Positions 35,559 through 43,812 of a DNA stretch of 63,781 nucleotides are shown one piece after another. Location: NCBI GenBank assembly GCA_963550135.1, contig CAUVBP010000005.1:1-63781 (forward strand). The letters run 5' to 3'. The DNA comes from Saccharimonas sp963550135. GTDB lineage: Bacteria > Patescibacteriota > Saccharimonadia > Saccharimonadales > Saccharimonadaceae. The position numbers and the translations under genes were made by a program. Within the stretch, counting starts at the first letter, position 1, and each line of letters begins with the position of its first letter. The notes under the pieces are model-generated. The model was not told where the DNA came from, searched no databases, and saw only the letters and a program-made list of their open reading frames with translations.

Positions 35559-36350
35559 ATGGAATTAGCATATTGGCGGCACCAAACACCCGAGCAGCCG
35601 CTCTTTCCCGATATTGAGTGGAGTAAGCCCGAACAGCGCTCGCGCGCAGGAAAACTCGGCATCATTGGCGGCAACAAACTTGGCTTTGCTGGTGTCGCCG
35701 AAGCTTACTCGACAGCGCTCGCTAGCGGAGTAGGGGAAGCCCGCGCCTTGCTGCCGGATGTCCTGCACAATACCTTGCCGGCGACCATGACTGATATCGT
35801 CTACGCGCCCAGCAACCCTAGCGGCAGCCTATCACAAGATGCCATCAACAACCTACGCGCCCTTGGTAGTTGGAGCGATTGTTTACTACTAATAGGCGAC
35901 GCCGGGCGCAACAGCCAAACAGCGATTGTCTACAGCCAGCTGCTAAGCGACTATCACGGGCCAGCAGTTATCACCCGCGACGCCGCCGATCTAGTGCGCA
36001 ACGATTCCGCCATACTAGCAGCACGCCAGAATACCGTGTTAATTTTGAGTTTCGCGCAATTGCAAAAACTCTTTCGCACGCTTTATTATCCCAAAATTTT
36101 GACTTTTAGTATGCAGTTGCTACAGTTAGTCGAGGCCTTGCACAAATTCACCGTGACATACCCAATTACCATTACCACCTTGCACCAAGACACGCTCGTT
36201 ACTGCTAGCAGCGGGAAAGTTGCAACCACGCCATGGAACGACCCGATGCGCATCTGGCGCGGCACGGTAGCAGCGCGTGCTAGCGTTTATTATATTTGGA
36301 ATCCGTCGCGGCCGCTTGAGGCCATCACCGCCAGTCTTCTCTCTAAATAA
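35559..36350 (+). CDS. ribokinase-like (YjeF/NnrD C-terminal type) protein, probably degenerate
   Basis: The 263-residue protein has RAGKLGIIGGNKLGFAGVAEAYSTAL, ASGVGEARALLP, and LLIGDAGRN, resembling the ADP/ATP-dependent NAD(P)HX dehydratase domain. The usual C-terminal GTGDVLAG nucleotide motif is not visible; the equivalent region reads TTPWNDPMRIWRGTV. The fold is plausible, activity uncertain. TACAAT (35547-35552) ends 6 nt before the ATG, leaderless. Confidence 0.6.
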   Translation: MELAYWRHQTPEQPLFPDIEWSKPEQRSRAGKLGIIGGNKLGFAGVAEAYSTALASGVGEARALLPDVLHNTLPATMTDIVYAPSNPSGSLSQDAINNLRALGSWSDCLLLIGDAGRNSQTAIVYSQLLSDYHGPAVITRDAADLVRNDSAILAARQNTVLILSFAQLQKLFRTLYYPKILTFSMQLLQLVEALHKFTVTYPITITTLHQDTLVTASSGKVATTPWNDPMRIWRGTVAARASVYYIWNPSRPLEAITASLLSK

Positions 36351-36355
36351 TCCAA

Positions 36356-36395
36356 CAAAACAAATCCGCCCTGATATCTCAGAGCGGATTGTTTC
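36356..36395. terminator. bidirectional terminator between convergent genes
   Basis: AATCCGCCCTGA (36363-36374) pairs with TCAGAGCGGATT (36379-36390) around TATC. T-rich sequence follows on both strands (TGTTTC on plus, TTGTTTTGTT on minus). Confidence 0.75.
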
Positions 36396-36411
36396 TAGCT
36401 GGGGGGATTGG

Positions 36412-37584
36412 CTAGAGGCGTTTGCGGCTAGTGATGTAAGCGCTGGCTGCTGCGGTTAAACCGCCGAGGCCGACCACCGAGGCGACTACTTCGCCGGTAC
36501 CAGTCTTTGGCAATTCAACTGGATTTGATGGGGTTGGCGTTTTTGGAGTTTCCGGTGGAGTCGCTGGAGTTTCCTCGCACTTGCTCATGTCAGTGGTGTA
36601 CTGACTGTCGCCTGACTCTTTGCGGGTAACTTCGACGATTTTCTTGTCAGCGATGCGGCAAACTTTCACCTTGTCGCAGTCTGCTTCATTCTTGGAATGC
36701 TTCTTGCTGTCAAACTCGGTCTCTTTGATGGTGATGATGTTACCAGTCTCGAGTTCGCAAACCTTTACCTTATTACAGTCAGCGAAATTCTTAGAGTGCT
36801 TCTTGCTATCAAATTCTTTCTCTTTGATAGTAATGATAGTATCGGTTGAAAGGTCGCAGACTTGGATTTCTTTACAGTCGTTGATGTCTTTCGAGTGCTT
36901 CTTACTGTTGAACTCTTTTTCCTTGATAGTTACGATTTGCTTGCTAGTCAGGTCGCAGACCTTGATTTCTTTACAATCGTTGATATCTTTGGAATGTTTG
37001 CTGCTGTTGAACTCGGTCTCTTTGATGGTGATGATTTTCTTGCTGGTAAGATCACAGACTTGGATATCTTTCGGTTTCCAGGTTGCATCACCCCAGACTG
37101 GGTTACCGCAATCCTTGATAATGGCTGCGATAAACTTGCCGTTGTCATCAAACCAGACGAAAGCATCAAACTGATTGTAGACAAAGCTGTTCTGAGTCGT
37201 AAACTTGTAGAACGAATGTCCGCCAACCGTCTCGCGGCCGTATGACGAGCCTGGGTAGCGCGTATTACGCTGAACGGTCTTGGCGTTAGTTGCCACAACT
37301 TGGCCGTCGACAACGATCCGGCCATCCTTATAAACGGTACCGTTCTTCATGCCTTTGCCTTCAATCATGGCATCATTTATGTTGTTCCACTGATACAGCG
37401 CTTTGATGTCGTTGCGTCCGTAGTAAACATTTTTAAGGTCTTGATGACTTGGTGTACCGCAAGTAATCACGTTAATCCATCCGTCACAGACAGATGCTTC
37501 TGATGGCTTGGCCAACCAGATTCCGCCAGCGATAGCAGCTATAACCGCGCCGACAATCGCCAGATTCTTAATTGATAGTTTCAT
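36412..37584 (-). CDS. LPXTG cell-surface protein with five 33-residue two-Cys repeats
   Basis: The 390-residue protein has an N-terminal signal/anchor (LAIVGAVIAAIAGGIWLA), a unique globular domain (residues about 33-170), then five exact-period 33-residue repeats (174-338), a Pro/Thr-rich spacer and LPKTG (358-362) with a hydrophobic tail and RKRL. This is the sortase substrate layout. Start ATG 37584: GGGAGGAAAT lies 4 nt upstream. The sortase gene is next door (37915). Confidence 0.9.
   Translation of the reverse strand: MKLSIKNLAIVGAVIAAIAGGIWLAKPSEASVCDGWINVITCGTPSHQDLKNVYYGRNDIKALYQWNNINDAMIEGKGMKNGTVYKDGRIVVDGQVVATNAKTVQRNTRYPGSSYGRETVGGHSFYKFTTQNSFVYNQFDAFVWFDDNGKFIAAIIKDCGNPVWGDATWKPKDIQVCDLTSKKIITIKETEFNSSKHSKDINDCKEIKVCDLTSKQIVTIKEKEFNSKKHSKDINDCKEIQVCDLSTDTIITIKEKEFDSKKHSKNFADCNKVKVCELETGNIITIKETEFDSKKHSKNEADCDKVKVCRIADKKIVEVTRKESGDSQYTTDMSKCEETPATPPETPKTPTPSNPVELPKTGTGEVVASVVGLGGLTAAASAYITSRKRL
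36571..37065 (-). repeat. five tandem 33-residue (99-bp) coding repeats
   Basis: Repeats have the pattern x-V-C-(D/E)L...(I/V)TIKE.(E/T)F(N/D)S.KHSK...DC, each with one Cys at position 4 and one at position 31. The last copy is diverged (KVCRIADKKIVEVT). The period is exactly 33 codons. They look like small beta modules, possibly each closed by one disulfide. Confidence 0.85.
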
Positions 37585-37715
37585 TGATTTCCTCCCTGCG
37601 TGCATTATTCCACGCTTATGATGTCATTGTAGCATAAACTTTTAATTATGTCAACACTTTTGCATAATATTGTTACTTATGCTTTACGCCGCTACCATAA
37701 CAGAGGTAAGCGCAT

Positions 37716-37740
37716 CAAAAAAAGACGCCCACATACGTCT
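37716..37740 (-). terminator. terminator of tRNA-Leu
   Basis: On the minus strand AGACG, loop, CGTCT followed by seven Ts. It lies 7 nt after the 3' end of tRNA-Leu. Confidence 0.8.
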
Positions 37741-37746
37741 ATCTTA

Positions 37747-37833
37747 TGGTACCGCGGGCCGGACTTGAACCGGCACGAGCTAATGCTCAAGAGATTTTGA
37801 GTCTCTCATGTCTACCAATTCCATCACCGCGGC
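37747..37833 (-). tRNA. tRNA-Leu (CAA anticodon)
   Basis: On the minus strand GCCGCGG pairs with CCGCGGT, D-arm ATGGAATTGGTAGACA, anticodon loop CTCAAAA, class II variable arm, T-arm GGTTCAAGTCC, discriminator A, encoded CCA. Confidence 0.93.
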
Positions 37834-37914
37834 AGAAAAGGTACATTTTCATTGTAACAGACCAGCGCTAACTAGTAAATAACCGCTAATTACGCTATAA
37901 TTAGCATAGAAAGT

Positions 37915-39249
37915 ATGAAGCCAGACGATCGTTCATCACTAACCGTTCCGCCCAGAGACGGAGCGCCTCATCACAGCGCGCTAACTGACCAGCACCGGTC
38001 GGCAGCGGCTGATATTGTCCGCCAACAGATCAGTTCGATTATTCAAAATGATCCGCATGCTACTGCTGCAGCTGGCCAGCAGCCAAATTCTAGCGCAAAA
38101 AAGCCCGAAAAAGCCGAGGAGCCCCAAAAGAACTCGCACTCGCCGCAAACAAACGCCTATCCGCAGCCATCTGGCACCGTCGCTGATAGCGCGCAGTCCA
38201 GCAGCGTTACGGCTGGCCCTGGCGCCGTCGACCCAGACAAAAACCCGTATACCCGCACCATGAACCAGAGCTCCACGCCTGCTGCGCATGATGCTTCTTG
38301 GCAAAAATACCACACCGCCTGGCAAACATATTATCAGCAGTATTACGAGCGCTACTATGTCTCGCAGATTGACGCTACTCGCAAGTCGCTCAAAAAGCAA
38401 GCTGCTCAGCAAGCGCAAAAAAACCAAAACTCAACGCCAAACAATGGTACTGTATCGCAAGAGGAAGCCGTCAACGACCTGCGCAGTTCCATTCGCCGCA
38501 AAATCAACGACAAGGCCAAGAAGGTCCGCGGCAGCCGCCATTTTATGCCGATTATGGCAGCTTGCGCGGTGATGATTGTTTTTCTATTTTTGCAGTATAA
38601 CCGCGTTCTGTTCGCCTACGTCGAAGCGTATGTCTCGCCAGGCGCCGCTGACCCCGAATCAATTATCGTCTCGCCGAATACCACCAAAGTCGCCACCAAC
38701 GAGTCGCGGCTACTTATCCCGAAGATTGCCGTCGATGTGCCAATTGTTTGGGATGCTAATGCCGCCGACACCAACTCGCTAAATCAAGCCATGGACAAAG
38801 GCATCGTTTGGTTCAATATCCAAGGTGCCAACGCTAAGCCTGGCGAAAAGGGTAATTTCGTCGTTTCTGGCCATTCTTCTAACGACTGGACTGACAGTGG
38901 CGATTATAAATTCATCTTTGCTCGGCTAGAGAAGATGGCCGCTGGCGATGTGGTTTACGCCAACTACAACGGCACGCGCTATACCTACAAAATTACCAGC
39001 ACCAAGGTGGTTAAGCCAACTGACGTCGCGTCACTGCAAATCGGCAACGACAAGCCTTACATTACGCTAATCACTTGTACGCCGCTAGGCACAGCACAAA
39101 ACCGCCTGCTAGTTTTCGGCGAGCAAATCAGCCCGAATCCGAATGAAGCCAAAACCGCCGAGCAAAACAGCAATACCGCTGCCTCGACCAAGAAAATGCC
39201 AGCTAACTCGCCAACATTCTTGCAACGAATATTTGGCATCGGTAATTAG
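37915..39249 (+). CDS. sortase with a long cytoplasmic N-terminal tail
   Basis: The 444-residue protein has about 210 low-complexity residues (Pro/Gln/Ser/Tyr-rich), one TM helix (IMAACAVMIVFLFLQYN) and a sortase domain with catalytic His320 (VVSGHSSND), Cys388 (LITCTPLGTA) and the downstream Arg (NRLLVFGE). Sortases join LPXTG proteins to the cell surface; the adjacent LPKTG protein is the obvious substrate. The C-terminus (about 45 residues after the domain) is again polar. TATAAT (37896-37901) lies 13 nt upstream. Confidence 0.93.
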   Translation: MKPDDRSSLTVPPRDGAPHHSALTDQHRSAAADIVRQQISSIIQNDPHATAAAGQQPNSSAKKPEKAEEPQKNSHSPQTNAYPQPSGTVADSAQSSSVTAGPGAVDPDKNPYTRTMNQSSTPAAHDASWQKYHTAWQTYYQQYYERYYVSQIDATRKSLKKQAAQQAQKNQNSTPNNGTVSQEEAVNDLRSSIRRKINDKAKKVRGSRHFMPIMAACAVMIVFLFLQYNRVLFAYVEAYVSPGAADPESIIVSPNTTKVATNESRLLIPKIAVDVPIVWDANAADTNSLNQAMDKGIVWFNIQGANAKPGEKGNFVVSGHSSNDWTDSGDYKFIFARLEKMAAGDVVYANYNGTRYTYKITSTKVVKPTDVASLQIGNDKPYITLITCTPLGTAQNRLLVFGEQISPNPNEAKTAEQNSNTAASTKKMPANSPTFLQRIFGIGN

Positions 39250-39362
39250 CGATAATAATCAGCACGACCGTAAATCGTTAGTAATCAGACTACAGCTACC
39301 GCACGATACCCGAGAAAATAATCGTCTAGCAAAGACAACTTTATTATACATCGACATTAAAC

Positions 39363-40814
39363 TCAATCGTACATCTTGATGTAAGAAGCTGTAATTTTGC
39401 CCGAAGCGTGTTTGCGGAAATAATACAGAAAACGGTTATTCGACGACTGCATTGCCGCCGAGCCAACCGCATCGGTCGCCATGGTGTGCATATTAGTACC
39501 GTCATAATCGCCGAACTCAAAGGTACCGCCAGACACCCGCATAATATGCGAATTATCCAGCCAAGCGATTTCACTCGTAGCGGTAGTCTTCATCGAGACG
39601 TTAGCAATCGACCGCAGCTCTAAATTATAAGTCACCAAGCTAGCCCCAGCCTGCGCATAAACATACAGATGTTCGTTGGGCGAGAAGCCTGCATACGAAA
39701 CGTCAGTAGCTAACGGCAGCGTCGCTAGCAACTCTTGCTGCAGTTCGTCTGTTGAATCGCTTGCTGGTAATTTTACTTTCTTGACAGCAACCATTTTGCC
39801 GTGAGTAATGAGCGCAAAATTATCATAATAATACTCCTCAATCGCTAGATTAAGACTGCGCCCAGCCATATCCTTGAAAGTTTGCAAGGCCCGCGGTTTC
39901 GAAGCGCCTTTCGACAAATAGCCAATCGTCCGCTCGCCGCTATTATTCGGCTTGGTAGTATAGCTAATCCAACCGTTTCTAGAAACATAAAAATCACTAG
40001 CATCGCTAATTAGCGGACCCGACAACGTTTTATCCGACAGTCTAATCCGGCGAACATCGCTATCGGCCGTTAACACATACACATTCTGCGAGTCGCTTTT
40101 GTCGAAAGCTAATTTGCTGATTTGCACGCCGATATCGCGGGTGATGTTTTGCGCCTTGCCATCGAGGTCAATGATAAGATATTCTTTTGAATCATCAAAA
40201 GAATGGCTGATTAACACTCGTTTGCTATCCTTGCTCCACGATTCAATTGCAAAACTGTGGTTAGCGCCGTCGGCCGTGTAACTATCAGCAGATAGAACAC
40301 GCTGCTTATGTTCGATCCGGTCGTTATCAACTTTGAGAAAATCAACCGCTGGCTGCTGCTTGTTTTGGATAACCGCAAAGCGCGATTTATCAGGCGCTGC
40401 CGCTGCGCTGTCGAGGCTAGCGAGTTCCATCGCATCTTTAGCCTCAATGCTCGTCGGTACTAGCTTGACGTAATTTAACCAAAGGATTGAGCCGGCCTTG
40501 ACGTTAACTTGTTTTTGCCAAGGCACAAAGCCGTCTTTCGATACCGTTACCGTGTGCTGCCCGGCCGTCGCCACGATACGCGTCGCCGTCCGGTTAGCTA
40601 GCGTCGCGGCGTCTATTTGAATTATTGCGCCATCAGGCCGCGAGTCAAACTGCATCATGCCGCCTTGTCTAACCGTGCCTCGATCAAAATCTAAACGATA
40701 GCCTTGTACTAGCATCAAACAAACCACTGCCAACGCTAGAACTGCCAGGGTCATCACAGCATAAGTAAAGGTTAATTTAATACGCTGCTTGCGCCGATTT
40801 TTTTGCTGATTCAT
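39363..40814 (-). CDS. PEGA-domain membrane protein with beta-propeller-like region
   Basis: From ATG 40814 the 483-residue protein has an N-terminal TM helix (LTFTYAVMTLAVLALAVVCL), a PEGA-like module (SRPDGAIIQIDAATLANRT...HTVTVSKDGFVPW, residues about 60-115) and a C-terminal run of about seven beta-rich segments (WSKDSKRVLISHS, YVYAQAGASLVTYN, NSHIMRVSGG) that looks like a propeller. TATAAT ends 7 nt before the ATG. An envelope protein of unknown role. Confidence 0.72.
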   Translation of the reverse strand: MNQQKNRRKQRIKLTFTYAVMTLAVLALAVVCLMLVQGYRLDFDRGTVRQGGMMQFDSRPDGAIIQIDAATLANRTATRIVATAGQHTVTVSKDGFVPWQKQVNVKAGSILWLNYVKLVPTSIEAKDAMELASLDSAAAAPDKSRFAVIQNKQQPAVDFLKVDNDRIEHKQRVLSADSYTADGANHSFAIESWSKDSKRVLISHSFDDSKEYLIIDLDGKAQNITRDIGVQISKLAFDKSDSQNVYVLTADSDVRRIRLSDKTLSGPLISDASDFYVSRNGWISYTTKPNNSGERTIGYLSKGASKPRALQTFKDMAGRSLNLAIEEYYYDNFALITHGKMVAVKKVKLPASDSTDELQQELLATLPLATDVSYAGFSPNEHLYVYAQAGASLVTYNLELRSIANVSMKTTATSEIAWLDNSHIMRVSGGTFEFGDYDGTNMHTMATDAVGSAAMQSSNNRFLYYFRKHASGKITASYIKMYD

Positions 40815-40908
40815 AGTACGTATTATACCACTTGCTATTGCGCGTAATAGCAAATTAGGCTATGATAATAGTTAAGCACGAGTAGTATCGCAAACATAGG
40901 TAAGGGAA

Positions 40909-41961
40909 ATGACAAACAACAACATAACCATCAAAGGTAATGTCTACGACGCCGAAACTGGCAATATTCTCGATGCCCAGCGATCGGCACGCACGCCGGC
41001 GGCCGCGGCTAGCAATTTTCATAGCGGCACCCAAAAATCCCACACCTTGCAGCGCAAATATATCAAGAAACAACCGCGAGCCATTGATTCAATAGCGCCA
41101 GTACGAGCCGCCACCTCAGCGGGTATTAAAGAAAATTCTGCCGCTCGCAGTTCGCAGCGCTTAGCGGCCGAGCGCAATACGCCGCCGCAAATCATTCGCC
41201 GCAGCAAGAGAACTCGCCGCGTCCAAGATATCCGCCGATCGTCTAATATTGCGCATTTTGCTAAAGCTACTACTACCAAGCCGCCCGTTAAGCGTCCAGC
41301 CACCCCAGAAACACCAGACATAGCGCCTACCGCCAATCAGCTTGAACAGGCTGCTCGCCAGCGACAAGCAATCATCAAGCAGCAGCAAACGCGCAGCGTC
41401 TTGCCATCGCAAGTTATCAAGCAGCAAGCCATTCAGGAAGCTACCGACAAGATGTTGACGCGCCAACAGCGCAAAGAAGTCAAGCCAGCAAAGAATACTT
41501 CGCTTTGGCGCCGCCTGGTTAGCGTTGGCAGCACAGCTATAGCTGTCCTACTGCTAGGCGCCTACTTCACATATATCAATATGCCCGCCTTGAGCACCCG
41601 TATAGCCGCCTCACAGGCTGGCATTAATGCTTCTTATCCGAATTACCAGCCGTCTGGCTATAGCCTCAACGGTCCAGTTGCTTACCAGCAGGGCAGCGTA
41701 ATCATGAAGTTTGCCGCTAACGGCAGCAACGAGAATTTCACCTTAGCGCAAACTCGCTCCGAATGGGATTCATCGGCCGTGCTCGAAAATTACATCAAGC
41801 CGAAATCCCGCGACAAATACACCACGACCGCTGCCAATGGCCTAACCATCTATTCATATGGTACTCATGCCGCTTGGGTTAATGCTGGTATTCTCTATAC
41901 TGTCGATGGCAACGCCGAGCTAGCACCAGAACAAATCCAAAAGATAGCCGCCAGTTTGTAA
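40909..41961 (+). CDS. DUF4367-like membrane protein with long basic tail
   Basis: The 350-residue protein has a cytoplasmic tail of about 200 residues rich in Ala, Arg and Gln, one TM helix (SVGSTAIAVLLLGAYFTYI) and an extracytoplasmic domain resembling DUF4367 (PSGYSLNGPVAYQQGS, IYSYGTHAAWVNAGILYTVDG). The architecture matches the sortase and the 33855 protein. AAGGGAA is the SD at ATG 40909. Function unknown; it is downstream of the surface cluster. Confidence 0.75.
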   Translation: MTNNNITIKGNVYDAETGNILDAQRSARTPAAAASNFHSGTQKSHTLQRKYIKKQPRAIDSIAPVRAATSAGIKENSAARSSQRLAAERNTPPQIIRRSKRTRRVQDIRRSSNIAHFAKATTTKPPVKRPATPETPDIAPTANQLEQAARQRQAIIKQQQTRSVLPSQVIKQQAIQEATDKMLTRQQRKEVKPAKNTSLWRRLVSVGSTAIAVLLLGAYFTYINMPALSTRIAASQAGINASYPNYQPSGYSLNGPVAYQQGSVIMKFAANGSNENFTLAQTRSEWDSSAVLENYIKPKSRDKYTTTAANGLTIYSYGTHAAWVNAGILYTVDGNAELAPEQIQKIAASL

Positions 41962-42033
41962 TTTATGCATATTTGTGGTATAATATAAGGATAGTCCTTG
42001 TTTTTGGCGATATGGGGATAACTCTTAACTTTT

Positions 42034-42053
42034 GCACCTGCCGGGTGCTTTTT
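42034..42053 (+). terminator. terminator after the DUF4367-like gene
   Basis: GCACC (42034-42038) pairs with GGTGC (42044-42048), followed by TTTTT. A separate TATAAT lies upstream at about 41980-41985. Confidence 0.75.
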
Positions 42054-42067
42054 GCTATAATTAGGCC

Positions 42068-42316
42068 ATGGGCGACGACAAAAATTACACCAACGTCATT
42101 CTTGAAGAAATCCGTTCGCAGATGAGCGCGGTATTAGAGATTGTATCAAACCAACCAACACGCGAGGAATTCAATAATTTACGCGAGGAATTCGATAGCC
42201 TCAAGATCGACATCAGAACCATAAAACGAGCTGTCGTTGACAACGACAAAACCACTCGGCACGAACTAGAATTACTTGACCGGCGCGTCACCAAACTAGA
42301 AGAGAGTGCCTCATGA
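42068..42316 (+). CDS. small coiled-coil protein, unknown
   Basis: The 82-residue product is charged and helical (EEIRSQMSAVLEIVSNQP...HELELLDRRVTKLEESAS) with heptad-like spacing. TATAAT (42056-42061) ends 6 nt before the ATG. Its last codons overlap the gltX start by 4 bases, so it is coupled to gltX. No family recognised. Confidence 0.65.
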   Translation: MGDDKNYTNVILEEIRSQMSAVLEIVSNQPTREEFNNLREEFDSLKIDIRTIKRAVVDNDKTTRHELELLDRRVTKLEESAS

Positions 42317-43785
42317 CCACGCGCACTCGTTTCGCACCCAGTCCAACTGGCTATATGCATGTCGGCGGTATGCGTACCGCGTTATTCGCATGGCTCATCG
42401 CCCGGCAGTCAAATGGAAAATTCATCCTGCGCATAGAAGATACTGACCAAAAAAGGGAAGTATCTGGCAGCGTAGAACATATTTATGAATGCCTAAGGTG
42501 GCTTGACCTTGTACCAGACGAAGGTCCAGACGATTTTGGCGGTAAATTTGGGCCGTACAAACAGTCAGAACGGCTTGATATTTACCGGAAATATGCGCAA
42601 AAACTCATTGACGCCGGGCGCGCTTATGCCGATCCGTATACGCCGGAGCAGCTAGACGCTTTTCGTGAAGAGGCCAAAGCCCATAAAAAGCCTTTTTTGT
42701 ACCGTGATTACCGTCCGGAAAACCCACCGACCTGGGATGGCAGCCAACCGCTGCGCTTTCGTTCAGAACCGAAACCCTACATCTGGCACGACGAAGTCAT
42801 GGGCGAAATGCACGCCGGCCCAGAGGTAATTGACGATTTTATATTGGTTAAATCCGACGGCTTTCCGACGTACAACTTTGCGCACATTGTCGATGACGCC
42901 GAAATGGAAATCACCCATGTTATCCGCGGGCAAGAGTTCCTTGCCAGCACGCCCAAATACCTTAATCTCTACGATGCGCTGAATATACCTTGGCCGATAT
43001 TCGCCTCGGTGCCGCCGATCATGAACGAGCAGGGCAATAAGAAATTGTCCAAACGCGACGGCGCCAAAGACATCCTAGCCTACAGGGAAGAAGGCTATCT
43101 GCCAGACGCCATGCTCAATTTCCTCGCCAGCCTGGGATGGAACGACGGCACCGAACAGGAAGTTTTCACCAGAGACGAATTGATTAAAAAATTCAGCCTG
43201 AAACGCGTCCAAAAATCAGGCGCGCGGTTTGATGAAAAACGCTTGTTGTGGCTTAATGGCGCTCATATACGCAATGTTCCCGTCGATAAGCTTTACGAGT
43301 ACGTGTCGCCACAGGACGATAACCCGCAAAAAGATGAAGGACAGACTGGTTTCTGGCCAGAATCTGCCTACGCTCCAAACATAACTAAGGAATACCGCAT
43401 GAAAGTGCTGGCTTTAGCGCAAGACCGCCTGAAAATGTTTGAAGATTTACGCGGATTTGGCTACTTTTTCGCGGAGCCTGAAATTAACCTGGAACTTATT
43501 GACGGCAATAAACAGCTAAAGAAGTTATCTGACAGCGAACGGCGCGAACTACTAGAAACCGCCCGCCACGAACTCGCCAAAATCACCGACTGGACGCCAG
43601 AATCAATCCAAAACTGCCTAAATAAGCTACTGGAAACAACCGGCCAAAAACCAGGCATCCTCTTCAGCCTGATCCGCATCGCCGTCACCTGGGCACCATT
43701 CAGCCCGCAGCTGAACGACACGCTGGCGTTGATTGATCGCGAACACACGCTGGCGCGCCTACGTAATTATCTAGATATAAAATAA
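42313..43785 (+). CDS. gltX: glutamyl-tRNA synthetase
   Basis: The 490-residue class I synthetase has the HIGH-type RFAPSPTGYMHVGGMRTALF, RIEDTDQKRE, and the KMSKS-type KKLSKRDGAKD. It charges tRNA-Glu (one gene at 48222). It lies 4 bases inside the small coiled-coil gene. Codon use looks a little different from the neighbours but no clear sign of transfer. An amidotransferase was not seen here. Confidence 0.96.
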   Translation: MTTRTRFAPSPTGYMHVGGMRTALFAWLIARQSNGKFILRIEDTDQKREVSGSVEHIYECLRWLDLVPDEGPDDFGGKFGPYKQSERLDIYRKYAQKLIDAGRAYADPYTPEQLDAFREEAKAHKKPFLYRDYRPENPPTWDGSQPLRFRSEPKPYIWHDEVMGEMHAGPEVIDDFILVKSDGFPTYNFAHIVDDAEMEITHVIRGQEFLASTPKYLNLYDALNIPWPIFASVPPIMNEQGNKKLSKRDGAKDILAYREEGYLPDAMLNFLASLGWNDGTEQEVFTRDELIKKFSLKRVQKSGARFDEKRLLWLNGAHIRNVPVDKLYEYVSPQDDNPQKDEGQTGFWPESAYAPNITKEYRMKVLALAQDRLKMFEDLRGFGYFFAEPEINLELIDGNKQLKKLSDSERRELLETARHELAKITDWTPESIQNCLNKLLETTGQKPGILFSLIRIAVTWAPFSPQLNDTLALIDREHTLARLRNYLDIK

Positions 43786-43812
43786 TAGTTACAGGTAGGC
43801 AACAACAAAATT

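Noticed and set aside
36571..37065. Regular 99-bp spaced repeats considered as a CRISPR-like array
   Set aside because: They are in-frame coding repeats of the LPXTG protein with varying copies, no short identical repeat-spacer pattern and no cas genes.
42313..43785. gltX as a recent horizontal transfer because of slightly different codon use
   Set aside because: No flanking repeats or mobile genes, and the impression is not backed by counts.
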